Assembly (NCBI GenBank): GCA_022508565.1
Contig: JAFLUY010000007.1
Span: 1-64,000 of the forward strand
DNA: 64,000 nucleotides
From: Erysipelotrichales bacterium
GTDB taxonomy: Bacteria; Bacillota_I; Bacilli_A; RF39; UBA660
Reading direction: 5' to 3'
A program made the translations under genes and the position numbers. Below the pieces are notes generated by a model. The model did not search any database, had not been told where the DNA came from, and worked only from the letters and a program-made list of their open reading frames with translations. This document shows, one piece after another, positions 18,045 to 27,842 of this stretch. Every line of letters starts with the position of its first letter. The stretch's first letter is position 1.

Positions 18045-20303
18045 ATGAGTAATATATATTTAACGGGGTGTGCTTTAGCAATTTCTATATTGCTTAGTAT
18101 AATGTTTTTTTTAAAAAAAAGAGTTGATAATATTGAAACAAAAATATTTGGCTATATGTTGTTATTAAATATTATTGAGTCTATTTCTACTACAAGTATA
18201 GTTGTTGTTGCTATTTCTTTGAATAGTGATTTTTTTCTTACAATACTAAATAGAATTGATATTATAGCTATTATAACTTGGACAAGTTTAATGTTTTATT
18301 ATGTTTTAAACATTTCCCATAAATCATTTTGTCAGACATTTAAAAAGTTTATAATTATTTTAAATGTTTTATTGTATACATTAGCATTAATTTTGCCAGT
18401 TAATATAATTAATCAAGATGGAATTTTAGATTCGAATGGTCCATTAACAGTTTTTGGCTTAGGAGCTGCAGTGATTTATATCATTTTTATGGCAATAACT
18501 GTTATTTCTGTATCAACAAATAAACGCAAAGATAATAATATAAAATATATACCTTTATATTTTTTAATAGTACTTTTAATTATTATTGCTATTTTGCGTG
18601 TTGTTGTTCCAGAAATTAATTTTATATCAATACTCTTGAGTTTTGTGGTGTTTTTAATGTATCATACTATTGAAAATCCTGATATTAGAATGATTGCTGC
18701 TTTAAATGAAGCTAAGTTAGCAGCTGAAAAAGCTAATAATGCTAAATCAGACTTTTTATCTAGCATGTCTCATGAGATTAGAACTCCTTTAAATGCCATT
18801 GTTGGTTTTTCTGATTGTATTTTAGAAGAAGAAACATTAGAAGCTGCTAAAAGTGATGCTAAAGATATAAAGTTAGCATCAGAAAACTTGCTTGAGATAG
18901 TTAATGGAATTTTAGATATATCTAAAATTGAAGCTGATAAAATGGAAATTGTTGAAACAGATTACAATATCCTTGAGGCTTTAGATAATGTTGCTAAATT
19001 AGTTAAACCAAGAATTGGAGATAAACCAATTGAAATGAATGTTAATTTTGCTCCAGATATTCCATACATAGTTCATGGGGATGGTGGAAAACTTAGACAG
19101 ATTATTACAAATATATTAACTAATGCGGTTAAATATACAGAAGAGGGTAGTATTTATTTTGATGTTTCTTGTGTAAATGAAGGCGACGAAACTAAGTTAA
19201 TCTTATCTGTTGAAGATACTGGGCGTGGAATAAAGCCAGAACAAATTGATAAATTGTTTACTAAATTTCAAAGGTTAGATGAAGATAAAAATACAACACT
19301 TGAAGGTACAGGTTTAGGCTTAGCAATTACTAAACGCTTTGTTGAAATGATGGGCGGTAAAATTGTTGTTCAAAGTAAGTATGGATCAGGCTCTAAGTTC
19401 ACAGTATACTTAAGACAAAAGATTGTTACTTTAAATAAACCAGAGTCAGAAAAAGAAGAAGAACTATTTGATACAATGCAAATTAAGTTATTTGATTTTT
19501 CTAAGTGTCGTGTGCTTGTAGTAGATGATAATAAGGTAAATATTAAAGTTGCTTTAAAGATTTTATCTAATTATGGTATAACTGCTGATTCTTGTGAAAG
19601 TGGTTTTGATGTAATAGATAGAATAAAATCAGGTAGTATTTATGATTTAATTTTACTTGATGATATGATGCCACGAATGAGCGGTGTAGAAACATTAAAG
19701 CAAATTAAAGAATTAGTTTCTTACGATATGACAGTTGTTGCTTTAACTGCCAATGCTTTATCGGGTATGAAAGAAAAGTATATAAATGATGGCTTTGATG
19801 ATTATTTGGCAAAACCAATTGAAAAAAATGAGCTTTATCGCATACTTATAACTTATTTAAATAATAAAATGCAAAAGCCTGAAGAGAAATCTGTATCAGT
19901 TAATATGTATACTGTTAAAGAAGAAAATAAACAAAAAGAAGATATCAAAAAAAGTATTTTAATTGTTGATGATAATAAAATTAATATTAAAATCGTTGAA
20001 AAATTACTTTCTAATTTTGATTTGGATATTGATTCAGCCTTATCAGGTAAAGAAGCAATTGAAAAAGTTAAAAATAAAAATTATGATTTAGTATTTATGG
20101 ATATAATGATGCCAGAAATGGATGGTGTTGAAGCCTTCCATCATTTAAGAGACGATTTGGGATTTAAAAACCCTGTTATTACTTTAACAGCAGATGCAGT
20201 TGCTGGTTCTAAAGAAAAATATTTAAATGAAGGTTTTAATGATTATTTAGCAAAGCCAATCACACTAAAAATTATTTCTGATATCATTAAAAAATATTTA
20301 TAA
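18045..20303 (+). CDS. Hybrid sensor histidine kinase with two receiver domains
   Basis: About 752 residues. Six to seven transmembrane helices fill residues 1-215. A short coil leads to HisKA (SMSHEIRTPLNAIVGFSD, phospho-His near 242), then HATPase_c with N box LTNAVKYT, G1 DTGRGI, F box and G2 GTGLGLAITK. Receiver 1 (about 488-605) has VVDDNKVN and LLDDMMP; receiver 2 (about 635-752) has IVDDNKIN and FMDIMMP. There is no histidine phosphotransfer domain, so another protein must carry phosphate onward. The membrane sensor has no recognised ligand domain. GGTGATGGT precedes the ATG at 18045. No partner regulator is adjacent. Confidence 0.92.
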   Translation: MSNIYLTGCALAISILLSIMFFLKKRVDNIETKIFGYMLLLNIIESISTTSIVVVAISLNSDFFLTILNRIDIIAIITWTSLMFYYVLNISHKSFCQTFKKFIIILNVLLYTLALILPVNIINQDGILDSNGPLTVFGLGAAVIYIIFMAITVISVSTNKRKDNNIKYIPLYFLIVLLIIIAILRVVVPEINFISILLSFVVFLMYHTIENPDIRMIAALNEAKLAAEKANNAKSDFLSSMSHEIRTPLNAIVGFSDCILEEETLEAAKSDAKDIKLASENLLEIVNGILDISKIEADKMEIVETDYNILEALDNVAKLVKPRIGDKPIEMNVNFAPDIPYIVHGDGGKLRQIITNILTNAVKYTEEGSIYFDVSCVNEGDETKLILSVEDTGRGIKPEQIDKLFTKFQRLDEDKNTTLEGTGLGLAITKRFVEMMGGKIVVQSKYGSGSKFTVYLRQKIVTLNKPESEKEEELFDTMQIKLFDFSKCRVLVVDDNKVNIKVALKILSNYGITADSCESGFDVIDRIKSGSIYDLILLDDMMPRMSGVETLKQIKELVSYDMTVVALTANALSGMKEKYINDGFDDYLAKPIEKNELYRILITYLNNKMQKPEEKSVSVNMYTVKEENKQKEDIKKSILIVDDNKINIKIVEKLLSNFDLDIDSALSGKEAIEKVKNKNYDLVFMDIMMPEMDGVEAFHHLRDDLGFKNPVITLTADAVAGSKEKYLNEGFNDYLAKPITLKIISDIIKKYL

Positions 20304-20327
20304 AAAGTTAGATTATCTAACTTTTTT
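20303..20327 (+). terminator. Terminator after the hybrid kinase
   Basis: AAAGTTAGA / TCTAACTTT hairpin followed by T-run. Confidence 0.85.
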
Positions 20328-20395
20328 ATTTACTAATCAGTTTTGTTGATGTTATAATAACTTCGGTTTTGTTTTTGATAGTTAGAGGTGAAATC

Positions 20396-20884
20396 ATGGA
20401 AATCATTGTCGATCAATTAGGCTATCAACAGTTTATGGATATATTAGAATCTTATAAACAAGAAAGTATAGATAATGGTTTAAAAGGTAATGAAGCATAT
20501 AGTAATGACCCAGGGAATACTTGGCATGATAATTTTGATTTTGAAGTTATGATGCAAAAAAGTCGTACTATTGCTAATAAAATTGATAAAATGTATGAAG
20601 CAAAGAAGTTTTTAAAAGTAATTGAAAAAGAAGACTTAGCATATCATATTGTGAATATTGGCGATACATTAAAGTTAGAAATCATATATGGAGATAATGA
20701 TATTGAATATGAAACAGTTATTCTCACAGGCAAATATATACCAAATGTCAATTTAGATATTGAAGAGATAACTTTAAATAGTCCGATTGGAAAAGCAATA
20801 TTTAAACAAAAGGTAGGAGAGTTAATAGAATTTACTCTAAATGACCAAAAAACTTATGTTAAAGTTATAGAAAAAGTAAAGTAA
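20396..20884 (+). CDS. GreA/GreB-like transcription elongation factor
   Basis: About 162 residues, the usual Gre length. The C-terminal FKBP-like domain is clear (SPIGKAIFKQKVGELIEF near residues 130-147). The N-terminal half is helical and would form the coiled-coil finger that enters the RNA polymerase secondary channel, but it diverges from housekeeping GreA, so this may be a paralogue. The ATG at 20396 follows GAGGTGAAAT. Single-gene unit. Confidence 0.75.
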   Translation: MEIIVDQLGYQQFMDILESYKQESIDNGLKGNEAYSNDPGNTWHDNFDFEVMMQKSRTIANKIDKMYEAKKFLKVIEKEDLAYHIVNIGDTLKLEIIYGDNDIEYETVILTGKYIPNVNLDIEEITLNSPIGKAIFKQKVGELIEFTLNDQKTYVKVIEKVK

Positions 20885-20886
20885 AA

Positions 20887-20912
20887 CACCAGCTATTTAG
20901 CTGGTGCTATTT
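20887..20912. terminator. Bidirectional terminator between convergent genes
   Basis: CACCAGCT / AGCTGGTG 8-bp stem with ATTT loop. It includes the last codons of the minus-strand permease and is followed by TATTTTT on the plus strand. Confidence 0.8.
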
Positions 20913-21697
20913 TTATCTTTTGTTATAGTTTTTTCTAATGTATTTATTAATATGTTAAATATGAAAGATAGTAAAGACAAGATTAATATACCACACATTA
21001 CTAAAGATAAATTAAATACTTGAGTTCCATAAAGAATTAAATAACCTATACCTTTTTTGCAACTTAAGAATTCTCCCATTATAACTCCAATAAGTGACAT
21101 TGATAGATTTATTTTTAAAGCTGAGATTATTTCATTTTTTGATGATGGAATAATTAAATTTATTAATATATCTATTTTTTTTGCTTTAAATACTTTAAAT
21201 AGTTTTATTAAATCTTTATCACAAGATTCCATTCCATTTAGTATTGTCATAAATGTTACAATAACACTGATAAGTAAGGAGTTAAAAACTATTGCTTTTG
21301 TCGATGTCCCTAACCAAATTATTATTAGAGGACCTAATGCAACTTTTGGTAAACTATTAATTGCTACTATAAAAGGATCTAATATTTTTTTTATTGTTTT
21401 AAATGAGTAAAGAATTAAAGCTATTAAGAATGCTACTATGAATGATAATATTAATGATAAAATTACTTCTACAGAAGTTGTAAAAATGTGAATAAACAAA
21501 TTATTATCTTGATATAAATTAATAAGAGTAGTTATTACTTTTGATGGAGATGAAAAAATAAAAGAATTAATGATATTATATCTTGATAATAATTCCCATA
21601 TAACTATAAAAAAAGTGAGTAATGAAAATTGGCTTATAGTTATAATTAATTTATTTCTTTTTATTCTTTTTAAGTATAATTTATGTTCTTCAGTCAT
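20897..21697 (-). CDS. ABC transporter permease, NitT/TauT family
   Basis: A 266-residue integral membrane protein. The binding-protein-dependent transport motif is visible (SLPKVALGPLIIIWLG, then NGMESCDKDLIKLFKVFKAK and the EAA-like loop). It resembles SsuC/TauC/ThiX permeases. Its start overlaps the ATPase stop by 8 nt, so it is the last gene of the dedA-SBP-ATPase-permease operon. Substrate unknown; nitrate/sulfonate or pyrimidine-precursor types are all possible. Confidence 0.87.
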   Translation of the reverse strand: MTEEHKLYLKRIKRNKLIITISQFSLLTFFIVIWELLSRYNIINSFIFSSPSKVITTLINLYQDNNLFIHIFTTSVEVILSLILSFIVAFLIALILYSFKTIKKILDPFIVAINSLPKVALGPLIIIWLGTSTKAIVFNSLLISVIVTFMTILNGMESCDKDLIKLFKVFKAKKIDILINLIIPSSKNEIISALKINLSMSLIGVIMGEFLSCKKGIGYLILYGTQVFNLSLVMCGILILSLLSFIFNILINTLEKTITKDKNSTS

Positions 21698-22430
21698 GAT
21701 CTATATTACTCCAAATATTTTCATACAATTTAGAGAAGAATCCTTCTTTTCTTCTTTCGCTAGGTACAGTAACTTCATCATAATTTAATTTGTATGCGCA
21801 TTTAACACTTCCTGGTCTTTTTGAAAGTATAATTATATTATCGCTTAAACTTATTGCTTCTTCAATATCGTGTGTTATAAGGATGGTTGTTATATTTAAT
21901 TCTTTAATTATCTTATAAACATCATCTGTAATGTTTTTTCTTGTTTCTACATCAAGTTTGGAAAATGGTTCATCTAAAAGCAAAATATTTGGTTTTATTG
22001 CTAAAGTTCTAATAAGAGCAAGCCTTTGCCTCATACCTCCAGATAGATTATTCGGATATTCATCTTTAAACTCATATAAATCATATTTTTTTAAAAGATT
22101 AATTACATAGCATTTTGTTTCATCATTAATATTTTTTTGTAATTTTAATCCGAGCATTGCATTATCAAAAACACTCATCCATGGTAGTAGAGCATCTGTT
22201 TGCATCATGTATCCGATAATTAAATCTTTATTATTTCTAATTGTTCCAGTACTTGTACTTTCAATTTTTGTTATAAGATTTAAAAGAGTAGATTTACCAC
22301 ATCCTGATGGACCGATAATACTTGTTATTTTATTATCTTCAATATCTATTGATATATTTTCTAATGCTTTAATCTCTTTAGTTGTAGTATGATATATCTT
22401 TGTTAAATTTCTTATATTAATTAAGTTCAT
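21690..22430 (-). CDS. ABC transporter ATP-binding protein, NitT/TauT family
   Basis: About 246 residues with Walker A GPSGCGKST, Q-loop YMMQTDALLPW, signature LSGGMRQR, Walker B ILLLDEPFSKLD and switch His in ITHDIEEA. The D-loop and length match SsuB/TauB/ThiZ ATPases. The start is uncertain: the ATG at complement 22428-22430 gives the usual short N-terminus (MNLINIRNLTKIY) and a 14-nt overlap with the binding-protein gene. An ATG 24 nt upstream is possible; neither has a strong ribosome-binding site, so coupling to the upstream gene is likely. Confidence 0.88.
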   Translation of the reverse strand: MNLINIRNLTKIYHTTTKEIKALENISIDIEDNKITSIIGPSGCGKSTLLNLITKIESTSTGTIRNNKDLIIGYMMQTDALLPWMSVFDNAMLGLKLQKNINDETKCYVINLLKKYDLYEFKDEYPNNLSGGMRQRLALIRTLAIKPNILLLDEPFSKLDVETRKNITDDVYKIIKELNITTILITHDIEEAISLSDNIIILSKRPGSVKCAYKLNYDEVTVPSERRKEGFFSKLYENIWSNIDHD

Positions 22431-23403
22431 AAATAAGGTCTTTATAGTTAACATAAGCTTTAATATCTTTATTATCTATCATTATGTCTTGTAGATTCTT
22501 AAAACTATCTTCCGGTATTTTTGGAGTTTTAAACCAAGAATCAGCATTTTTATAGTTATCTATCATGACTTCTAAATCAGCAATTGATGTATCAGGAAAT
22601 TCAGAGATAATAACTTCGGCAATTTCTTTAGATGAATGAGTATGAACATATTCAAGTCCTTTTTTTATTCCTTCATAAAAAGATTTTATTATATCCTTAT
22701 TATTTTCAATATAACTAATTTTAGCGTTAAAAGCTGTATATGGTACAACTCCTGAATAAGTTCCAACAGAATCTGCAATAAAACCATATCCTTCTTTAAC
22801 TAGTTTTGTGGCATTTGGTTCGAATAGATTTACTCCATCACCATTTCCTGCAATAAAAGCAGAAGTAAGATTTGCAAAGTCAACGGATTCATCAACTTTA
22901 ACGTTAGTAATATTTTCGTTTTTTAATGCATTTTTAAAATTAAGTAAAGGCATTCCTGATGCCCTTCCGGCTAATATTGTAAGTCCATTTATATCTTTGA
23001 AATCATGATAATTAACTCCGTTTCTTAAAACTAAGAATTGACCATCTCTTTTAGTTAAGCCAGCAAATGATTTTAAATAATCTTTATTATTTTCATTGTA
23101 GATATAAATTGTAGCTTCTGGTCCGCAGAAACCAATTTCCACATCTCCACTTAAAACAGCAGCTGCAACATTATTGGCACCACTGGTTAATATTACTTCT
23201 ATATCTAAATTTTCAAAATAATTATTTTTTAACGCAACATACCATGGTGCGTAAAATACAGAGTGAGTAACTTCAGCAACTTTTATTTTTGTTGTAGTGG
23301 TTTTAGAATTTTTTTCTTTTTCATTATTCTTTTTCTCAACAACAATTACTGTTGCAAGTATAAGAATTAGTCCAATTAAAATTGTCACCAACATTCTTTT
23401 CAA
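22417..23403 (-). CDS. ABC transporter substrate-binding protein, NMT1/SsuA-like, membrane-anchored
   Basis: A 328-residue periplasmic-binding-type fold. The N-terminal hydrophobic segment (about 4-23) has no lipobox Cys, so the protein is anchored by the helix or secreted, not lipidated. Family features: SVFYAPWYVALKNNYFENLD, GDVEIGFCGPEATIYIY, and GRASGMPLLNFKNAL. The ligand class (sulfonate, nitrate, thiamine precursor) cannot be decided. No TPP riboswitch was seen upstream. GGAGGT precedes the start. Operon with dedA upstream (40-nt gap) and the ATPase. Confidence 0.85.
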   Translation of the reverse strand: MKRMLVTILIGLILILATVIVVEKKNNEKEKNSKTTTTKIKVAEVTHSVFYAPWYVALKNNYFENLDIEVILTSGANNVAAAVLSGDVEIGFCGPEATIYIYNENNKDYLKSFAGLTKRDGQFLVLRNGVNYHDFKDINGLTILAGRASGMPLLNFKNALKNENITNVKVDESVDFANLTSAFIAGNGDGVNLFEPNATKLVKEGYGFIADSVGTYSGVVPYTAFNAKISYIENNKDIIKSFYEGIKKGLEYVHTHSSKEIAEVIISEFPDTSIADLEVMIDNYKNADSWFKTPKIPEDSFKNLQDIMIDNKDIKAYVNYKDLIYELN

Positions 23404-23443
23404 ATAAATAACCTCCTTTTATTTCCAATGTATTATATGGAGA

Positions 23444-24043
23444 TTATCTAGTTATTGCTACTATTTTGTGTTTCTTATATATCCTTTTAATTATGAATAT
23501 AACCATTAAAAGAATAACTATTGGTTTATAGTACGAACTTATATATTTAGACACAATTAAATAATTATCACCAATCATATTTCCAAGAAGTATGAGTATG
23601 GAATTCCATATAAAACCACCAATTGTAGTTAAGACTATAAATTCAACTATATTCATTTTAGCAATACCTGCTGGAATGGATATTAAACTCCTTACAATAG
23701 GTGCTAATCTTCCAATAAAAACAGACTTTTTTCCGTTTTCATTGAATTCGCTTATTGTTTTATTCATCTTGTCTTTATCAAGTTTTAATATGTTTATTAT
23801 TTTATCATTTAAAAAATATCCTAGATAATAAAGTATAATTGCGCCAATTACAGAACCAAGTGTTGAAAACAAAACAATTAAAAATAAACTAAGATTAGCC
23901 TTCTTTGCGATAAATCCCGAGAATGTTAGGATAATTTCTGATGGAATAGGGGGAAATAGATTTTCAATCATGATAAGAAAAAAAATGCCAAAGTATCCAA
24001 ATTTACTAATTATATTAAGTATAAAATTATTTATATTAATCAC
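23444..24043 (-). CDS. DedA-family membrane protein
   Basis: A 199-residue protein with the DedA/SNARE-associated signature: ENLFPPIPSEIILTFSGF at about 27-44, then GAIILYYLGYFLNDK, and FIGRLAPIVRSLISIPAGI at about 110-128, with several membrane helices. DedA proteins are implicated in lipid flipping (undecaprenyl phosphate or phospholipid) and envelope homeostasis. It is first in a minus-strand operon with an ABC importer. Divergent from the coiled-coil gene at 24136. Confidence 0.92.
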   Translation of the reverse strand: MININNFILNIISKFGYFGIFFLIMIENLFPPIPSEIILTFSGFIAKKANLSLFLIVLFSTLGSVIGAIILYYLGYFLNDKIINILKLDKDKMNKTISEFNENGKKSVFIGRLAPIVRSLISIPAGIAKMNIVEFIVLTTIGGFIWNSILILLGNMIGDNYLIVSKYISSYYKPIVILLMVIFIIKRIYKKHKIVAITR

Positions 24044-24135
24044 CTAATTAAGATTATGATATATATTAGTTTATTATTTACATCTTTTTAAACCTTTGCT
24101 ATAATGTTATATAGAGAATAGAGAGGTATTTTGTT

Positions 24136-25938
24136 ATGGAGAGAATGATTAAGGTCATTAATGACAATTTAAAGAATGTAATAGCTGGTATTAAAGATCA
24201 TAAAGCTGATTTAGAAAACACTTTAGATGGCATTAGAAGCGATATGGCTACAAGTGTAAAAGAGGCTAATTCTTATAAAAATGAAGTTGAAGACGCCAGA
24301 ACAATTGTCTATTCTCTAGAAAATGAAATTGCCGATCTAGAAAAAGACTTGGATGAATTAAATCAAAAATTTGGTTCTAAAGATTTTAAAGAAATCTTAG
24401 CTGCTGGTAATAAAGAAATTAATGCTAAAATAATTGAAAAGAAATCATTAATTAATGAACAAGGAAGAATTATTTTAACATTAACTGAAAAAGCTCGTAG
24501 TTTAAAAGAACAATTAGTTGATTTAAGAGAAAGAAAAATAGCTACTGAAGAAGAACTTAAGAAAACTAAAATACTTGAAAGTTATTATGAATTAAGAGTT
24601 ACAGATATAATTAAATTTGCAGAAGAACATCCTGAAGAACTAGCAAATTATAGAGATGAAGTTCCTCAAGATGAATTAGATATTCAAGAAGATATCGATA
24701 TTACTGGTGTTATTGACGGTTCTATTTTCGAAGAAATTGATGAAATTTCTGGTAATGAACCAGATCAAGATTTACTTCAAAATGCATTAGCTAATCCAGG
24801 AGAAATACCTGTATATGAAAAAGAAGCAGAAGAAGAAAAATCTGTAGAAATTGATGTATCTACAGCTAACCAACTTGATAATATAATTACTGATGCAACT
24901 AATTTCATGAATAAAGCTAATGAACTAGATACTAATGATAGTGATTCAAATAATTTGGAAACTTATAGTGAAGATATCAATCCATATTTAGATATGGAAG
25001 GATTAGAAAAAGAACTTGCTCAAGAAGAAACTGTAGTAGATGATGGAATAGAACTAGAAAATAGTGAAGTAGGACTTGTTGAAATTGAGGGTTATGTACC
25101 TGATGCTTCTAAAGCTTCTGAATCAACAGTATCAGAAGAAGGTCCATCAAGTGACAAAGTGGGACTTATTGAAATAGAAGGATATACTCCAGAAACTGAA
25201 GTAGTAAATTCTGAAATAATTGAAGAAATATCTGAATCAATTGAAGAAGAAACTGAGGCTCAAGAAGAAACAACAGGAGAAGTTCAAGACCTAGCTTCAA
25301 TGTTTGAAAAATATGATATGAATCTTAAGATGTTCAGTAAAGCAGAACGAGAAAAATTAGAAAAATCTGATATTAGAGCTAATATGGTTCATTTTGTTAA
25401 AACAATGAGAAAGCATAATATTGAATTAGATAAATTCTATGATAATGCTAATATTCTAATTGCTCTTAAACCAAGAAAATTAGAAAAACTATTAACATTA
25501 ATTGAAAAAACTGATGCAACTCTTGAAGATATGCTTTTAGTATTTAAATATTTAGATAAAGTTAATATCGAAAAATTTGAACAACTTGTTAATGCAGAAA
25601 GTGGAGCAAGTTTAGCATCATGTCTTGGTCAAGCAATTAACACAACTGATGATGTTATTGGTTCAACTTTAGGATTATCAAGAAAAGCAGAAGAAACATT
25701 AAAGAAAACAGCAACTAAAGAAGAAATGAAAATAATGAACGCACTTCCTGATATGGTATTAGAAAACTATCGCGAAGTTAGAGCATTAAATGTTGATAAT
25801 ATTGAAGATTGTATTTCTAAGTATCCTCATAGATTTACTCTTACTCATAGTAAATTCCATGAGATATTGGATAAATATGATACAGAAGATTTAATTAGAT
25901 GTATTAATAAAAATCCAGCTGTTATTGATAAATTGTAG
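24136..25938 (+). CDS. Large coiled-coil protein of unknown function
   Basis: A 600-residue cytoplasmic protein with no signal or membrane segment. Residues 1-165 form a long coiled coil. The middle (about 170-390) is very acidic and low-complexity, and contains two copies, about 30 residues apart, of VGL[VI]EIEGY[VT]P. The C-terminal 200 residues are a run of helical pairs (KPRKLEKLLTLIEKTDATLE; HSKFHEILDKYDTEDLIRCI) weakly reminiscent of helical-repeat folds. No family recognised. GAGAGGT precedes the ATG. Single-gene unit between DedA (divergent) and a surface cluster. Confidence 0.8.
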   Translation: MERMIKVINDNLKNVIAGIKDHKADLENTLDGIRSDMATSVKEANSYKNEVEDARTIVYSLENEIADLEKDLDELNQKFGSKDFKEILAAGNKEINAKIIEKKSLINEQGRIILTLTEKARSLKEQLVDLRERKIATEEELKKTKILESYYELRVTDIIKFAEEHPEELANYRDEVPQDELDIQEDIDITGVIDGSIFEEIDEISGNEPDQDLLQNALANPGEIPVYEKEAEEEKSVEIDVSTANQLDNIITDATNFMNKANELDTNDSDSNNLETYSEDINPYLDMEGLEKELAQEETVVDDGIELENSEVGLVEIEGYVPDASKASESTVSEEGPSSDKVGLIEIEGYTPETEVVNSEIIEEISESIEEETEAQEETTGEVQDLASMFEKYDMNLKMFSKAEREKLEKSDIRANMVHFVKTMRKHNIELDKFYDNANILIALKPRKLEKLLTLIEKTDATLEDMLLVFKYLDKVNIEKFEQLVNAESGASLASCLGQAINTTDDVIGSTLGLSRKAEETLKKTATKEEMKIMNALPDMVLENYREVRALNVDNIEDCISKYPHRFTLTHSKFHEILDKYDTEDLIRCINKNPAVIDKL

Positions 25939-25966
25939 AAAGAACGACAATGTTCTTTCTTTTTTT
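25937..25966 (+). terminator. Terminator after the coiled-coil gene
   Basis: AGAAAGAAC / GTTCTTTCT stem, then T-run. Confidence 0.9.
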
Positions 25967-26075
25967 GTATATCATTTGTAAAATTTACTCTTATTTACAC
26001 ATATTATGTAGTTATTTGTTATAATTATTATAAATCATTAGTGCATATAAGTACTAAAGAAGTAGGGTGAAAGTA

Positions 26076-27833
26076 ATGAAGAATAAAAAGTTTATTTATT
26101 TTATATTTTTATTTTTAATTATTTTAATTCCTGGTAATGTCTTTGCAGATAAAATCGAAATTACAGGCAATGATGTTCGTGTAAGAACTGAACCAAAAAC
26201 AGGTGAATCTAACATTATAGTAACAGCAGGCCATGGAGATACCTTTGATCTTGTATCAACAGCTTTAGTTGCTGATAAGGGGGGCTGTAGTGCTGGATGG
26301 TATAATGTTAAAGCCTCTGGTAAAAACGGTTATGTTTGCTCAAGTTATGCGAGAATAATTGAAACTACTGTAGTTGTAGATCCAGCAGCACAAAGCGCAT
26401 GTGAACAAGAACTAAGTAAGGCTGGTTTTCCAAAACAATATTGGAGTGGACTATGTTCATTAAAATTAGCTCATCCAAACTGGACATTTAATCCAATTAA
26501 CACAGGTCTTGATTTTAAAGTAGCTGTAGAAAAAGAAAGTGCATGTAAGAAAAATACAATTAGTACATCTAATCAAGAATACATTGATACATCATGTACA
26601 GGAAGTTTTGATTCAGGGTATAAAGCTGTAAGTCAAAAGGCAGTTGCATATTATTTGAATCCGACTAATTTCTTTGATGAAAAAAATATCTTTATGTTTG
26701 AATCAAACTATGTAAATAAAAATGTAAGTGATGATTTATATGCATCTACTTCAAAGAGTATTTTAGGAACGTTTATGGTAGATAATTTACCTAGTCTAAC
26801 AACTGCTATTAATAATGCTTGTCGTACTAAGGAAGTTAATCAGGTAATGATATCTTCAAGAATCAGACAAGAAATTGGTACAGGAAAAGCTACAAGCAAT
26901 ACTTATGCTGGTCAATTGTTATCTTGTATTTCTGGAAATTATACAACACGCTGGGGAACTGTTGATCCACAAGATAATCTATCAATGGATTACTACTATA
27001 ATTTCTTTAATGTTGGAGTTAATGATGGTAGTAATGGAGATGCCGCTTATAAATCAGTATTATATGCTAAAAGACATGGCTGGGGCGGAACAGGAGACCA
27101 AGCAAAGGATTTAGAATTGGCTATAGGTGGCGGAGTTGATTTTTTAAAGAATAAATATATCACAGTTGGTCAAGATACAATATACTTTCAAAAATTTAAT
27201 ACACATCCAGTTAATTCAAGCAATTTATATGTTAACCAATATATGAGCAATATAGCTGCTCCTGTGAGTGAGGCAAGTATTGCCTATAATGCTTATAAAT
27301 TTGCTAATATGCTAAATAGTCCATTTATTTTTAATATACCTGTTTATAACAATGTTGATGTAGTAATCGAGAATTCACCAAATGGTGCTGTTCCAGATGG
27401 TTCAACAAACAGCTCTAATGGCCTTAGTACAGAAACCATTATTGTATCATCGGGTTATAAATTATCAGGTACAACAATAACTGGAATTGCTGTAGGTTCA
27501 ACTTTAAATGATATTAACAATAAATTAAAAGCAAATGGTGCTTCTATTACAAGTGGCTCGCTTAATAAAACAGCAGGTACTGGAATGGTTATTAAAATTT
27601 CGAATGGAAGTACTGAAAAAGAATATACTTTAGTAGTTAAAGGGGATACTTCTGGTGATGGAGTCATTAATGCTTTAGACCTTTTACAAGTTCAAAAAAG
27701 CATTCTTGGCTCATATAAGTTTAACAGTGCTCAAATGAGTGCTGGGGATCCATCGGGTGATGGAAAACTAGATGCTTTAGATTTATTACAAATTCAAAAA
27801 CATATTTTAGGATCTTATAAAATAACTCAATAG
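26076..27833 (+). CDS. Secreted SH3b / N-acetylglucosaminidase with C-terminal type I dockerin
   Basis: About 585 residues. Signal peptide at 1-25 (ends NVFADKI). SH3b domain (about 27-95: VRVRTEPKTGE to YVCSSYARII) for wall binding. A glucosaminidase-like catalytic domain (about 110-430) has a candidate catalytic Glu in SSRIRQEIGTG and a later FFNVGVNDG segment. A beta-rich module follows (about 455-525). The last 55 residues are two dockerin EF-hand repeats, DTSGDGVINALDLLQVQKSI and DPSGDGKLDALDLLQIQKHI, with the 1-3-5-9-12 calcium-ligand pattern. The cohesin-like gene starts 9 nt after the stop. Confidence 0.88.
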   Translation: MKNKKFIYFIFLFLIILIPGNVFADKIEITGNDVRVRTEPKTGESNIIVTAGHGDTFDLVSTALVADKGGCSAGWYNVKASGKNGYVCSSYARIIETTVVVDPAAQSACEQELSKAGFPKQYWSGLCSLKLAHPNWTFNPINTGLDFKVAVEKESACKKNTISTSNQEYIDTSCTGSFDSGYKAVSQKAVAYYLNPTNFFDEKNIFMFESNYVNKNVSDDLYASTSKSILGTFMVDNLPSLTTAINNACRTKEVNQVMISSRIRQEIGTGKATSNTYAGQLLSCISGNYTTRWGTVDPQDNLSMDYYYNFFNVGVNDGSNGDAAYKSVLYAKRHGWGGTGDQAKDLELAIGGGVDFLKNKYITVGQDTIYFQKFNTHPVNSSNLYVNQYMSNIAAPVSEASIAYNAYKFANMLNSPFIFNIPVYNNVDVVIENSPNGAVPDGSTNSSNGLSTETIIVSSGYKLSGTTITGIAVGSTLNDINNKLKANGASITSGSLNKTAGTGMVIKISNGSTEKEYTLVVKGDTSGDGVINALDLLQVQKSILGSYKFNSAQMSAGDPSGDGKLDALDLLQIQKHILGSYKITQ

Positions 27834-27842
27834 GAGGATGTT

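Noticed and set aside
23404-23443. Possible TPP or other riboswitch ahead of the NMT1-like importer
   Set aside because: The gap to dedA is only 40 nt and contains no conserved riboswitch core; the 92-nt leader of dedA also lacks one.
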